Origin: Xestospongia bergquistia
Lineage: Eukaryota; Porifera; Demospongiae; Haplosclerida; Petrosiidae
Direction of reading: 5' to 3'
Length of the DNA: 64,000 nt
NCBI GenBank assembly: GCA_963965975.1
Contig: OZ014411.1
Span: forward strand, 9,859,501-9,923,500
In this document: in pieces, positions 1 through 13,600 of the stretch
How positions within the stretch are numbered: position 1 is the stretch's first letter
Layout of the letters: each line of letters starts with the position of its first letter
The notes under the pieces: model-generated
Databases searched by the model: none
What the model saw: the letters and a program-made list of their open reading frames with translations, nothing else
Told to the model about the DNA's origin: nothing
Translations under genes and position numbers: made by a program

Positions 1-1150
1 AATAGGAAGTAAGTGTGATATAATGTAATATAAATTCTAAATGTATTTCAATGTAATGCTTTTTTTACTCTATTGATTTTATTCCATTTTTATGTTTCTG
101 TGTTTACTTGTGATCTTAATGTTTCCATTGTAATATAATAGCAAGTACGTGTGATATAATGTAGTATAAATTCTAAATGTATTTCAATGTAATGCCTTTT
201 TTACTCTATTAATTTTATTCCATTTTTATGTTGCTGTGTTTACTTGTGATCTGAATGTTCCCATTACAATATAATAGTTTGTAAGTGTGATATAATGTAG
301 TATAAATTCTAAATGTATTTCAATGTAATGCATTTTTTACTCTATTAATTTTATTCCATTTTTGTGTTGCTGTGTTTACTTGTGATCTGAATGTTCCCAT
401 TACAATATAATAGTTTGTAAGTGTGATATAATGTAGTATAAATTCTAAATCTATTTCAATGTAATGGTTTTTTATTCTATTAATTTTATTCCATTTTTAT
501 GTTGCTGTGTTTACTTGTGATCTTAATTTTCCCATTACAATATAATAGCTAGTAAGTGTGATATAATGTAGTGTAAATTCTAAATGTATTTCAATGTAAT
601 GCTTTTTTTACTCTATTCATTTCATTCCATTTTTATGTTGCTGTGTTTACTTGTGATCTGAATGTTCCCATTACAATATAATAGTTTGTAAGTGTTATAT
701 AATGTAGTATAAATTCTAAATGTATTTCAATGTAATGTCTTTTTTACTCTATTAATTTTATTCCATTTTTATGTTTCTGTGTTTACTTGTGATTTGAATG
801 TTCCCATTACAACATAATAGGAAGTAAGTGTGATATAATGTAGTATAAATTCTAAATGTATTTCAATGTAACGCTTTTTTTATTCCATTGATTTCATTCC
901 ATTTTTATGTTGCTGTGATTACTTGTGATCTTAATGTTTCCATTAAAATATAATAGATTGTAAGTGTGATATAATGTAGTATAAATTCTAAATGTATTTC
1001 AATGTAATGCTTTTTTACTCTATTAATTTTATTCCATTTTTATGTTTCTGTGTTTACTTGTGATCTCCATTGCAATATAATAGCTAGTAAGTGTGATATA
1101 ATGTAGTGTAAATTCTAAGTGTATTTCAATGAGATGCTTTTTTGCTCTAT
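1..1150. repeat. 136-bp minisatellite, array 1
   Basis: About 8.5 direct copies of a unit of roughly 136 bp; GTAAGTGTG recurs near 9, 145 (as GTACGTGTG), 281, 417, 552, 688, 825, 961 and 1,087. Copies differ by scattered substitutions and by the length of a T-run. The array lies in an intron of the ankyrin/ROCO gene and starts before the window. Each unit ends in ATAATAG followed three bases later by GTAAGT, so it resembles an acceptor and a donor flanking a 3-nt exon. Confidence 0.95.
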
Positions 1151-1183
1151 TGATTTTAAAGATCAATAGAGTAAAAAAAGCAT
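1134..1183. repeat. Inverted repeat closing minisatellite array 1
   Basis: The last unit runs into an inverted copy of its own middle part. A 21-nt arm beginning ATGCTTTTTT and ending CTATTGAT faces an arm ATCAATAGAG...AAAGCAT across a short AT loop. The same structure closes arrays 2 and 3, so it predates the segmental duplication. Confidence 0.85.
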
Positions 1184-1553
1184 TTAATTTTAATTTTTTT
1201 CAAGTCTTTTTTTTGAAGGTCTGAGTTCATTGTATTTGTATTGGATTCTAGCTCATTCTCTACAATGCCATGAATATATAAATTTTGTTATGATCATATA
1301 ATACTGTCTATTGCCAACTTTATATTTATAATAGTTTGACTATTAAATATGTCTATACAAAATGTGTCATTGTTGTAAGAATTATTGAGAGTAGTTTGTT
1401 TAGTGTAAGAGTGATTGTTGTGATAATGTTGTCTTAGTTTGTAGTGTTACTAGTATAGTGATGTAATACATATAGAACAGTGTTTCTATCGATACTATAG
1501 ACCTGTTATGATATGTTGTCTTGGTACATATTGCTGTGTTATAATATATTTAG

Positions 1554-1652
1554 GAGGGATCTACTCCGGTCATGTTAGCAGCAAAGAAGGGACACAAAGA
1601 TGTTGTTTTGATTTTAACACAGAAAGGAGCCAATTTAGACCTTGTTAACAGA
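1554..1652 (+). CDS. Ankyrin exon A, copy 1
   Basis: A 99-nt, phase-0 exon between TATATTTAG and GTAAGTG encoding one 33-residue ankyrin repeat. It contains EGSTPVMLAAKKGHKD and ends GANLDLVNR, matching the TPLxxAAxxGH...GAN pattern. The encoded protein is identical in copies at 4,958 and 7,796; copy 2 differs by one synonymous change (CCG to CCA). Confidence 0.9.
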
Positions 1653-4600
1653 GTAAGTGTTTATGTATATACAACAAGCCCTTTATAGATAAAGATAAAA
1701 TGGAAGTTCTTTTACTTTAAAGAATGTTAATAATTATGATAGTCTTGTAATTGTAGTTAACGTTGAATGTTTGTCTTTAATAATATGCTCAAATAAGATG
1801 AATATTTGAAGGAGAACAGGATACAAAGTCCACATTATAATATTAGGCAAATGTGTACTTGTTTTACAATGTGTGCAGTGATTAATTTTCCTGATTATTT
1901 AACACAAATTGACAGATAAAGATGACATTTTTTAATGACTTTTTAATGATTAATTCAAGTGCACAGGTAAACATAGTGATGAAGATCATGATGTGAAACA
2001 TGACTTATTTATCTTTGAAGTATCTTTTAAAATTCTCCAGAAATAGAAGTGTATTTTACATACATGTACCTATTATGGAAGTACAGATGTAATGATAGTT
2101 GATAACATGAAGAGCAACAAGTTATATTCTTGTTAAGAGCCGAGTTGTTTGTTTTTTAAAATTCAAAAAATACTCATTAGTAATACATGTAGCTCATGTC
2201 ATACATGTATAACATGAGCTACATATAGACAATGTAGAAGAATAGTATATTATATCATGACAATTAAAGTGGACGATTAAAAGTCAAGATATTTTACAAA
2301 GTTTGTATTTGTACTGTTAATAGTCTAATTTGACTGTTAATAGTTTGTTTGTTATTACAATAGAATGGATGGGCGGCCCTTCATTATGCAAGTTTTGAAG
2401 GACATACAAAGATTGTTGAAGTATTAGCCAACCATAATGCTGACCTGAACATTGCTACTGAGGTAATTCAAATGACGAGAATGAGTACGATTTATTGTAA
2501 TCTTAAAAGTGTGTAAATAAATGTATAGTAATTATTAAATAAGAAATAACATAGTCATTGTTGTGATATAAGGAAATAACACAAAGAAACAAAGAAGTCC
2601 AAAGTAGTAATATCAGTATGGACATTCCTATATAATAGAACACCAAAATACTTAAACATATTGGCATATGTAAATTATACCATGTTGTGGTCTGTCAGAG
2701 AATTTGATCAGTTTTGTAGGAAAATGCAGATATCAATGATATAATGTAGTATAAATTCTGAGTGTATTTCAATGTAATGTTTTTTGCTCTATTGATTTCA
2801 TTTCATTTTTATGTTGCTGTGCTTACTTGTGATCTTAATGTTTCCATTAAAATATCATAGCAAGTAAGTGTGATATAATGTAGTATAAATTCTAAATGTA
2901 TTTCAATGTAATGCTTTTTACTCTATTGATTTTATTTCATTTTTATGTTGCTGTGTTTACTTGTGATCTTAATGTTTCCATTATAATATAATAGGAAGTA
3001 AGTGTGATATAATATAGTATAAATTCTAAATGTATTTCAATGTAATGGTTTTTTACTCTATTAATTTTATTCCATTTTTATGTTTCTGTGTTTACTTGTG
3101 ATCTGAATATTCCCATTACAATATAATAGTTTGTAAGTGTGATATAATGTAGTATAAATTCTAAATGTATTTCAATGTAATGCCTTTTTTACTCTATTAA
3201 TTTTATTCCATTTTTATGTTGCTGTGTTTACTTGTGATCTGAATGTTCCCATTACAATATAATAGTTTGTACGTGTGATATAATGTAGTATAAATTCTAA
3301 ATGTATTTCAATGTAATGCTTTTTTTACTCTATTGATTTTATTCCTTTTTTATGTTGCTGTGTTTACTTGTGATCTGAATGTTTCCATTACAATATAATA
3401 GTTTGTAAGTGTGATATAATGTAGTATAAATTTTAAATGTATTTCAATGTAATGCCTTTTTTACTCTATTAATTTTATTCCATTTTTATGTTTCTGTGTT
3501 TACTTGTGATCTGAATGTTCCCATTACAAAATAATAGGAAGTAAGTGTGATATAATGTAGTATAAATTCTAAATGTATTTCAATGTAATGCTTTTTTTAC
3601 TCTATTCATTTCATTCCATTTTTATGTTTCTGTGTTTACTTGTGATCTTAATGTTCCCATTACAATATAATAGCAAGTAAGTGTGATATAATGTAGTGTA
3701 AATTCTAAATGTATTTCAATGTAATGCTTTTTTTACTCTGTTGATTTCATTCCATTTTTATGTTTCTGTGTTTACTTGTGATCTTAATGTTCTCATTACA
3801 ATACAATAGGAAGTAAGTGTGATATAATATAGTATAAATTCTAAATGTATTTCAACATAATGTTTTTTTACTCTATTAATTTTATTCCATTCTTATGTTG
3901 CTGTGTTTACTTGTGATCTGAATGTTCCCATTACAATATGTGACCTGATATGCCAAAAGGGACCACTTCTGTTAAAACATTTCGTGACCTGACTTTTGAA
4001 CAAACTACTGTTAAAACATCTCAAACATCTCAGTTTTGTATACATACAGTTGACACGTATGCATAACTACTCTACATGTATGCAAAACTGTTTTCTGTTA
4101 TGTTTTAACAGTGTGTCTTTTCACAAATCAGGTCACAAATGTTGTGACAGAAGTGGTCCCTTTTTGCAAATCAAGTCACATATAATAGGGAGTAAGTGAG
4201 AATTTAATGTAGTATAAATTCTAAATGTATTTCAATGTGATGCCTTTTTTACTCTATTAATTTTATTCCATTTTTATGTTGCTGTGTTTACTTGTGATCT
4301 TAATGTTCCCATTACAATATAATAGTTTGTAAGTGTGATCTTAATGTTTCCATTAAAATATAATAGATTGTAAGTGTGATATAATGTAGTATAAATTCTA
4401 AATGTATTTCAATGTAATGCTTTTTTACTCTGTTAATTTTATTCCATTTTTATGTTGCTGTGTTTACTTATGATCTCCATTACAATATAATAGCTAGTAA
4501 GTGTGATATAATGTAGTGTAAATTCTAAGTGTATTTCAATGTAATGCTTTTTTACTCTATTGATTTTAGAGATCAATATAGTAAAAAAAGCATTTAATTT

Positions 4601-7600
4601 TTTTCAAGTCTTTTCTTTGAAGGTCTGAGTTCATTGTATTTGTATTGGATTCTAGCTCATTCTCTACAATGCCATGAATATATAAATTTTATTATGATCA
4701 TATAATACTGTCTATTGCCAACTTTATATTTATAATAGTTTGACTATTAAATATGTCTATACAAAATGTGTCATTGTTGTAAGAATTATTGAGAGTAGTT
4801 TGTTTAGTGTAAGAGTGATTGTTGTGATAATGTTGTCTTAGTTTGTAGTGTTACTAGTATAGTAATGTAATATATATAGAACAGTGTTTCTATAGATACT
4901 ATAGACCTGTTATGATATGTTGTCTTGGTACATATTGCTATGTTATAATATATTTAGGAGGGATCTACTCCAGTCATGTTAGCAGCAAAGAAGGGACACA
5001 AAGATGTTGTTTTGATTTTAACACAGAAAGGAGCCAATTTAGACCTTGTTAACAGAGTAAGTGTTTATGTATATACAACAAGCCCTTTATAGATAAAGAT
5101 AAAATGGAAGTTCTTTTACTTTAAAGAATGTTAATAATTATGGTAGTCTTGTAATGTTTGTCTTTAATAATATGCTCAAATAAGATGAATATTTGAAGGA
5201 GAACAGGATACAAAGTCCACATTATAATATTAGGCAAAAAGTGTACTTGTTTTACAATGTGTGCAGTGATTAATTTTCCTGATTATTTAACACAAATTGA
5301 CAGATAAAGATGACATTTTTTAATGACTTTTTAATGATTAATTCAAGTGCACAGGTAAACATAGTGATGAAGATCATGATGTGAAGCATGACTTATTTAT
5401 CTTTGAATTATCTTTTAAAATTCTCCAGAAATAGAAGTGTATTTTACATACATGTACCTATTATGGAAGTACAGACGTAATGATAGTTGATAACATGAAG
5501 AGCAACAAGTTATATTCTTGTTAAGAGCCGAGTTGTTTGTTTTTTAAAATTCAAAAAAAACTCATTAGTAATACATGTAGCTCATGTCATACATGTATAA
5601 CATGAGCTACATATAGACAATGTAGAAGAATAGTATATTGTATCATGACAATTAAAGTGGACAATTAAAAGTCAAGATATTTTATGAAGTCTGTGTTTGT
5701 ACTGTTAGTAGTCTAATTTGACTGTTAATAATTTGTTTGTTATTACAATAGAATGGATGGGCGGCCCTTCATTATGCAAGTTTTGAAGGACATATAAAGA
5801 TTGTTGAAGTATTAGTCAACCATAATGCTGACCTGAACATTGCTACTGAGGTAATTCAAATGACGAGAATGAGTACGATTTATTGTAATCTTTAAAGTGT
5901 GTAAATAAATGTATAGTAATTACTAAATAAGAAATAACATAGTCGTTGTTGTGACATAAGGAAATAACACAAAGAAATAAAAAAGTCCAAAGTATTAATA
6001 TCAGTATGGACATTCATATAAAATATTTGATAGAACACCAAACTACTTAAACATATCGGCATATGTAAATTGTACCATGTTGTGGTCTGTCAGAGAATTT
6101 GATCAGTTTTGTAGGAAAATGCAGATATCCATGATATAATGTAGTATAAATTCTGAGTGTATTTCAATGTAGTGCTTTTTTACTCTATTGATTTCATTTC
6201 ATTTTTATGTTGCTGTGTTTACTTGTGATCTTAATGTTTCCATTAAAATATCATAGAAAGTAAGTGTGATATAATGTAATATAAATTCTAAATGTATTTC
6301 AATGTAATGCTTTTTTTCTCTACTAATTTTATTCCATTTTTATGTTTCTGTGTTTACTTGTGATCTTAATGTTCCCATTAAAATTTAATAGTTTGTAAGT
6401 GTGATATAATGTAGTATAAATTCTAAATGTATTTCAGTGTAATGCTTTTTTTACTCTATTGATTTCATTCCATTTTTATGTTGCTGTGTTTACTTGTGAT
6501 CTAAACGTTCCCATTACAATATAATAGTTTGTAAGTGTTATATAATGTAGTATAAATTCTAAATGTATTTCAATGTAATTCTTTTTTTCTCTATTGATTT
6601 CATTCCATTTTTATGTTGCTGTGTTTACTTGTGATCTTAATGTTTCCATTATAATATAATAGTTTGTAAGTGTGATATAATGTAGTATAAATTCTAAATG
6701 TATTTCAATGTAATGCCTTTATTACTCTATTGATTTTATTTCATTTTTATGTTGCTATGATTACTTGTGATCTTAATGTTTCCATTACAATATAATAGGA
6801 AGTAAGTGTGTTATAATGTAGTATAAATTCTAAATGTATTTCAATGTAATGCTTTTTTTCTCTATTGATTTCATTCCATTTTTATGTTGCTGTGTTTACT
6901 TGTGATCTTAATGTTTCCATTATAATATAATAGTTTGTAAGTGTGATATAATGTAGTATAAATTCTAAATGTATTTCAATGTAATGCCTTTATTACTCTA
7001 TTGATTTTATTCCATTTTTATGTTGCTATGATTACTTGTGATCTGAATGTTTCCATTACAATATAATAGGAAGTAAGTGTGATATAATGTAGTATAAATT
7101 CTAAATGTATTTCAATGTAATGCTTTTTTTATTGTATTGATTTCATTCCATTTTTATGTTGCTGTGTTTACTTTTGATCTTAATGTTTCGATTAAAATAT
7201 AATAGTTTGTAAGTGTGATATAATGTAGTATAAATTCTAAATATATTTCAATGTAATGCTTTTTTACTCTATTAATTTTATTCCATTTTTATGTTGCTGT
7301 GTTTACTTGTGATCTGAATGTTTCCATTACAATATAATAGCTAGTAAGTGTGATATACTGTAGTGTAAATTCTAAGTGTATTTCCATGAGATGCTTTTTA
7401 CTCTATTGATTTTAAAGATCGATATAGTAAAAAAAGCATTTAATTTTTTTCAAATCTTTTCTTTGAAGGTCTGAGTTCATTGTATTTATATTGGATTCTA
7501 GCTACAATGCCATGAATATATAATTTTAATAATGATCATATAATACTGTCTATTGCCAACTTTATATTTATAATAGTTTGACTATTAAATATGTCTATAC

Positions 7601-10600
7601 AAAATGTGTCATTGTTGTAAGTATTATCGAGAGTAGTTTGTTTAGTGTAAAAGTGATTGTTGTGATAATGTTGTCTTAGTTTGTAGTGTTACTAGTATTG
7701 TGATGTAATACATATAGAACAGTGTTTCATTAGATACTATAGACCTGTTATGATATGTTGTCTTGGTACATATTGTTGTGTTATAATATATTTAGGAGGG
7801 ATCTACTCCGGTCATGTTAGCAGCAAAGAAGGGACACAAAGATGTTGTTTTGATTTTAACACAGAAAGGAGCCAATTTAGACCTTGTTAACAGAGTAAGT
7901 GTTTATGTATATGCAACAAGCCCTTTATAGATAAAGATAAAATGGAAGTTCTTTTTCTTTAAAGAATGTTGATAATTATGATAATCTTGTAATTGTAGTT
8001 AATGTTGAATGTTTGTCTTTAATAATATGCTCAATAAGATGAATATTTGAAGGAGAACAGGATACAAAGTCCACATTATTATATTAGGCAAAAAGTGTAC
8101 TTGTTTTACAATGTGTGCAGTGATTAATTTTCCTGATTATTAACATAAATTGACAGATAAAGATGACATTTTTAATGACTTTTAAATGATTAATTCAAGT
8201 GCACAGGTAAACATAGTGATGAAGATCATGATGTGAAACATGACTTATTTATCTTCGAAATGTATTTTAAAATTCTCAAAAATGATCCCGTGAAAATAGA
8301 AGTCTATTATATTTGTATATACACCCTGTTGGCTATCAACTATAAATTAGACGGTATTTAAGAGTGTGGCAATGATCAGAACATGATTACAGCTTCTCTG
8401 TGATGTTGCAGGTATTGACAAAATCTTGTTATTGAAGATTATTTTGAATGTACTACTTTGTTTCTAGACTTGATTAACTACATTTTAAATCTTTTGTTTT
8501 CTTTAGTTTTGTTATTATATTATATTACAATATTGATATCTTAACATAGTAGACACATAATAAAATCTCAACTATGTTCATGTTTTAACCTTGTACTGCT
8601 GCTATATTGAGATATTTATATCATAACTATTAAATGTTATTTTATCTCAATTGTGTGACTAATGTATGTGGGGATATCAATGTTACCATTCTGATAGCGG
8701 TCACATTTGAGATCCTTCCTGCCGCTATTCCTAGATTTCATGAATTTCAGAGTCTTCTGTGGTTACTATGTAGGAATTTTCATTCTATCATTCTGTTAAC
8801 TTGTTTCTCTGGTGTTCATCATTACTGCAATTCATAATTTTTTATTAATTTTTATGTACTTGTGCATTTGTAATTACCAATATGTAACAAGTACACAAGA
8901 TAAGGTGTCATTGTCCAAGATACAATTCGGTAGTTTTTCTACAACTTCCATTAATGTGACTTAATTATTATGAGTTGTCTTTATTATTACATCATTTCAT
9001 GTTATAGTAATGTTATATTAATTATATATTGTTAAAAGCTTATGTGACAAAGAATTTTTGTTATAGTATTTTTAGAATTTATCTTTCATCTTAATTATTA
9101 AATATTAGTAAACTCCATTTCATCCTCATAGTGCTGTCATTTACTGAAGTATATTCTTGCCACTGACATATTTTGTATACTATTCATTGACTCATTAAAA
9201 TTAATGATTATTGACTTTATATTTTATAACTAACTTTCATTATTACATGTACATGTATATTTTGATTTGTTGTTATACAGGTTGGCAAAACTGTTCTCTA
9301 TATATCATGTTATGAAGGTCATAATGAGATTGTTCAAGTCCTTCTAGATGTTGGTATGAAAGTGAATGTTCCAGACAAGGTTAGTGTAATATTAGTATAT
9401 AAATGTAATTGTAGTTGTCTATAATACTTAATACCGACTTATTATATACACATGACATATCAAGAAGATATACAAAGGTAGTCAAAACAAGTTCACATAT
9501 TGTCTTTATAGAACAGCTTGTGTATAAATGTACTATTGCCATGAAATGTCAAAACACGTTTTAACAACCCTTCATAAATCAAGGAGGAAATATTTAATTA
9601 GTATTTATATGAACTGAGATTTTGCAACATTCGTTCATCATTTTAGAGATTTAACAACACCTCACAATCTGTATCATGTATGATATAAGCCCTTCAACTT
9701 TGGCATAACAGATACTCTAGAATAACTACAGCTTCAGCAAAACATTTGTCTTCAAGCATAAGCATTGTCTGAATTTTCAAGCTTGAAAATTAACTGTGCT
9801 TAACTGTGCTGAAGTTATGCTACAAAGATAAAAGACATAGTTTTTTTTGACTACTAATGTATAGAGATAGATAGATATCAATTCCCTTAGTTTTATTCTA
9901 TTATATGTGACAATTGGTACTCTTTTATAATACTATTCACTTAAATAAAATTATCGGTTTATGACTGTTTTGTCTAGTCTTGTTAGTCTACTAACATCAT
10001 GCTATTATTCCCAATTGGTCTAACAATTAAATAAGTTATCATCAGTTAACAGAACAATAATAATTTATATAACTATTAAAACAATATTATCTATGATTAT
10101 TCAATTCAAATGCCAACCCCAATCTTAATGATCAAAACGTTGGAAGAACTTTTTCGTTGGTAGAAATAGCCTGTATTGTTTCTTGGTATTTTATTTCAAA
10201 ATTGGTGTGATTTCTTCCTTTGCCCTTTATTCCAATGTCTCAAATACTTCATTTGCCTCAATCTTACTTTAATCAGCTACCCAGAAAGACCCAATTTCTA
10301 CCTATCTGCTAATGACATTGAGGACTTTGCCAAGAGAAGGTTCAATCTTCTCAGCTCAACCATGTATAACTTGGCAGCTTCGGGTTCCCCTCAAGGTTTG
10401 TCTTACAAAGACATTGTTACTTAGGTACAAGAACACTATCATCCAAAACCATCAAGTTATAATGGAAGGTTTCAAATTTAATAAATGTGTTCTTCAACAG
10501 GGAGTATCAATCTTTATATTTGTGACAGCATTAAGACAAGTCACTGAATTGTGACTTTCAACACTCACTGATATGTTAAGAGGCAGTTTTATCTATGATA

Positions 10601-13600
10601 TAATTGATAATCATACAGCTTTGGGTAAAGTAAAAATATTTTTACTTTTTTGACACAATCTTTCCACACATTGATGTAGTTATCTACGTCGACATGGCAA
10701 CATGCTATACCTGGTGCAAAGATCGATAATAAGTGTCCATCTCAATTTCTTCATATGGCAAACTATTCATTGTGACACGATATCTTTAATTCATAATCAC
10801 CATAATGGTAAAATGGCAGACATAATTCAGACTCCTCAGATTTGTTTGTGTTACCTGCTACTTATAATTCCTAGCTCAATATTTAAAATAATGAATATGT
10901 TTGATCATGTTTGAGGTTCACCATGGATGGTACCATATCCAAGAAGGCATAAGGTTGATTAAGTGGCAAGTAAAATTCAGCATTACTAGGATTGTAATTA
11001 ACAAATGCAATGCCTTTAATATTCTTTTTAATGACTTCAGATCTTCTTGATATCAACTCTGCAACTGATATTATCTCCAGTTTTTGAGAATGTAGTTTCC
11101 TCCACTCGTGTAATTTCTCATCACAAGTCAAATGAAATGCACTAAAGTGTCGCTGCGGTCTTATTTAGAGACAAAGGGAAAAAAGCTTTGTCATTTAATG
11201 TGTCTACTGTGTACTTTGCACTTTAATTGACAAAAGTCCAATACTTCCCAACTTCTTAGTAAAAGTTAGTGATTATCCAATGACAGCTATGGTGCTAGTA
11301 TTTTTAGTTCGCGTTCAATGTATCATCAAAGATAACTGCCAAAAGTTAGTAAAACTGTCATAACTTTCCAAAGAAGTATTTTTGCAAAATTCTCACTTTA
11401 AAAGTTTAGAAAATGTCATAAGCTGTATGCAGGAGGTTTTTATTGAATTCTCGAGTCTTCACTGATAGCTGTGCTTTTTTTCAAAGGTTTTTTCAGATTT
11501 TTAAAGCTTTTAGTTCATTTGATGCTCCTTTTGGCAGTATTCTTAAGAAGTGCAGAAGTTTTGCTACCGTCCGCTATAGTTTGGTGGCTACCAGTTCTGT
11601 TTTTGCCGAGTTAAAGCAGTTCAAAGCCATTTTCCCGGGTAGCAGACACACACACGCTGACAGACTACAGTAACCCTCGCTATGCGCCCAGGCGCAGCGA
11701 AGTTGTTGTTTCAAAAATGACTAAACTTTTAAAGGACATAACATAAAGCAACAATACTTTACATCTAAGACACGATCCTTTTTCAGTATAAAATGAACTT
11801 TGCTTAAATGGATAAATTGCTATGATCTTTTACTTTGATATGTTGAATATGACCAAGTTGAATAAATTTGATCAAAAGGTGTTTGTAGCTTTTAAATTAT
11901 TATTTGAAAACCATCTACAGCAGACCCTGTTACAAACTAAGTAACCATATGAAAATTTAGTAATCATATAAAAATTTAAGAACATGCATAGTCAGAGGAT
12001 GGGAAAAATTTAATGCAACTTGCAACATATATTGGTTGCCAATTGAAAGTACCATTAGCATTATTGTCATTTACACAAATTGTGCAACCCATATTGAATT
12101 GACTTTTGAACTCTCCTGACCATTAAACAAAAGAGATAACTAATCACATCTTTGCAATAAAAATCTCAAACTGATTTTGTAATAATTCCTGGTGGATTAT
12201 TTGTGAATATAGTATGACATAATTGAGGAATTAACTATTGAGGATTGAATAATGGTTATGTGTGCATGAATACAGTCAATATTTTATGATAGTGTAACAC
12301 AGTTCACTAAACACCTCACCTTGTTGATTGTCCTACTTAATGACCTGTTAATTAGTGTATACGTGTTAATCAGATGTAAATAATACCTTGTCATACTTAC
12401 TTTGCACTTTATTTGTTGTTTGATTACCTTACTTTTGTCTATTGTTCTTTAGTCATTTAAGTTTGGTATTTTGTTATTTATGATATGCTTTCTGTTAAGT
12501 CAAAGCTGAGAACACGATACTGTCCGTTGGTACAGTTGGTACAGTTGCATTACAATAGCATAAATTGCCAAATTAGCTCTGTAGTCAGGGAGTTTGAGGA
12601 ATCTCATGTTGAAAGGACCCCTAGAAGACTCTGACCACAAGTTTACTTGTGATATTAAAGTACATCCAGAACCAGTTATGCTGCTAACATTTAATCAACA
12701 GTTACTTGATGTTCACTTTTTTACTATTAGTAAAGAAGATTGTGTACTCAGACTTGATTTGACTTTTGTCTTAAGAGATTTTGATGTGACATAACCACTT
12801 ACAGACAACTTGTAATGTAGAAACAAAGTGAATGGCCTGCAGTCACTTTTGGTTGACTACCAATTTTGTTACAAGATGATTTTGCTTTCGTGCTTATTTT
12901 TTGTATAAGCAATGGTTTGTAAGTGTAAGCAGGTTGAAATACTTTGTGCTTTTAGAACAGATATCAAAAAAAGTCTTGATCAAAGCATTTTCACATAAAT
13001 TTCTCTTTGCATATCACTTTTACATGTTTCATACATATTAGAAAAAACATTAAAAAGAATTTCTTACAATATCGAAAATGAATTCTTGTTGACATTTTGA
13101 GAAAAGGTATTATGCTCATCTTTTGACATTTGTCTGTGTAGTTTACAGCTTTAGACACTGATATTGCTGATTTACAACAGTTCAAAGTGCATTGCCATAT
13201 AATAGGCACACAGACGGACAGAAGAAACAAGTACTGTAAACCTAGCCTATGCTGAGAGCAGCAGGAAAAAAACGTTTATGGCACTGTTGCAACTTATCCT
13301 TTAGTATCGTTAAAGATGCTTTCCTTCTTAATGATTTACAAAATACTGGGAATTATTGGATAATATGGTTTGTTTGGTTTCAAATTACCATAACTGATAA
13401 TAACAAAAGTATACTCAGGTGCCATGTAATAGGTTACAATGAAAACTTCATGAGGGTTGACTTTGAATCAAAATAATAAAAAACAAAAAATGAACTTGAC
13501 AGCACAATTATTCAAAGAATGTCTTTATACTCTGAGTGATATGTGGGAATCATAAAAACAGACACTTACCTGAAAGAAAAACTAGGATTCATTGAAACTC

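Noticed and set aside
3996-4199. 67-codon open frame
   Set aside because: It lies within the MITE at 3,940-4,179 and its edge, with no protein-like content.
1-7396. Regular repeats suggesting a CRISPR array or centromeric satellite
   Set aside because: The units are long direct tandem copies with no spacers, and they sit inside introns of a spliced gene in three separate blocks.
13249-13476. 75-codon open frame in the large intron
   Set aside because: No domain-like pattern. It overlaps the dispersed-repeat tail and is not distinguishable from chance.
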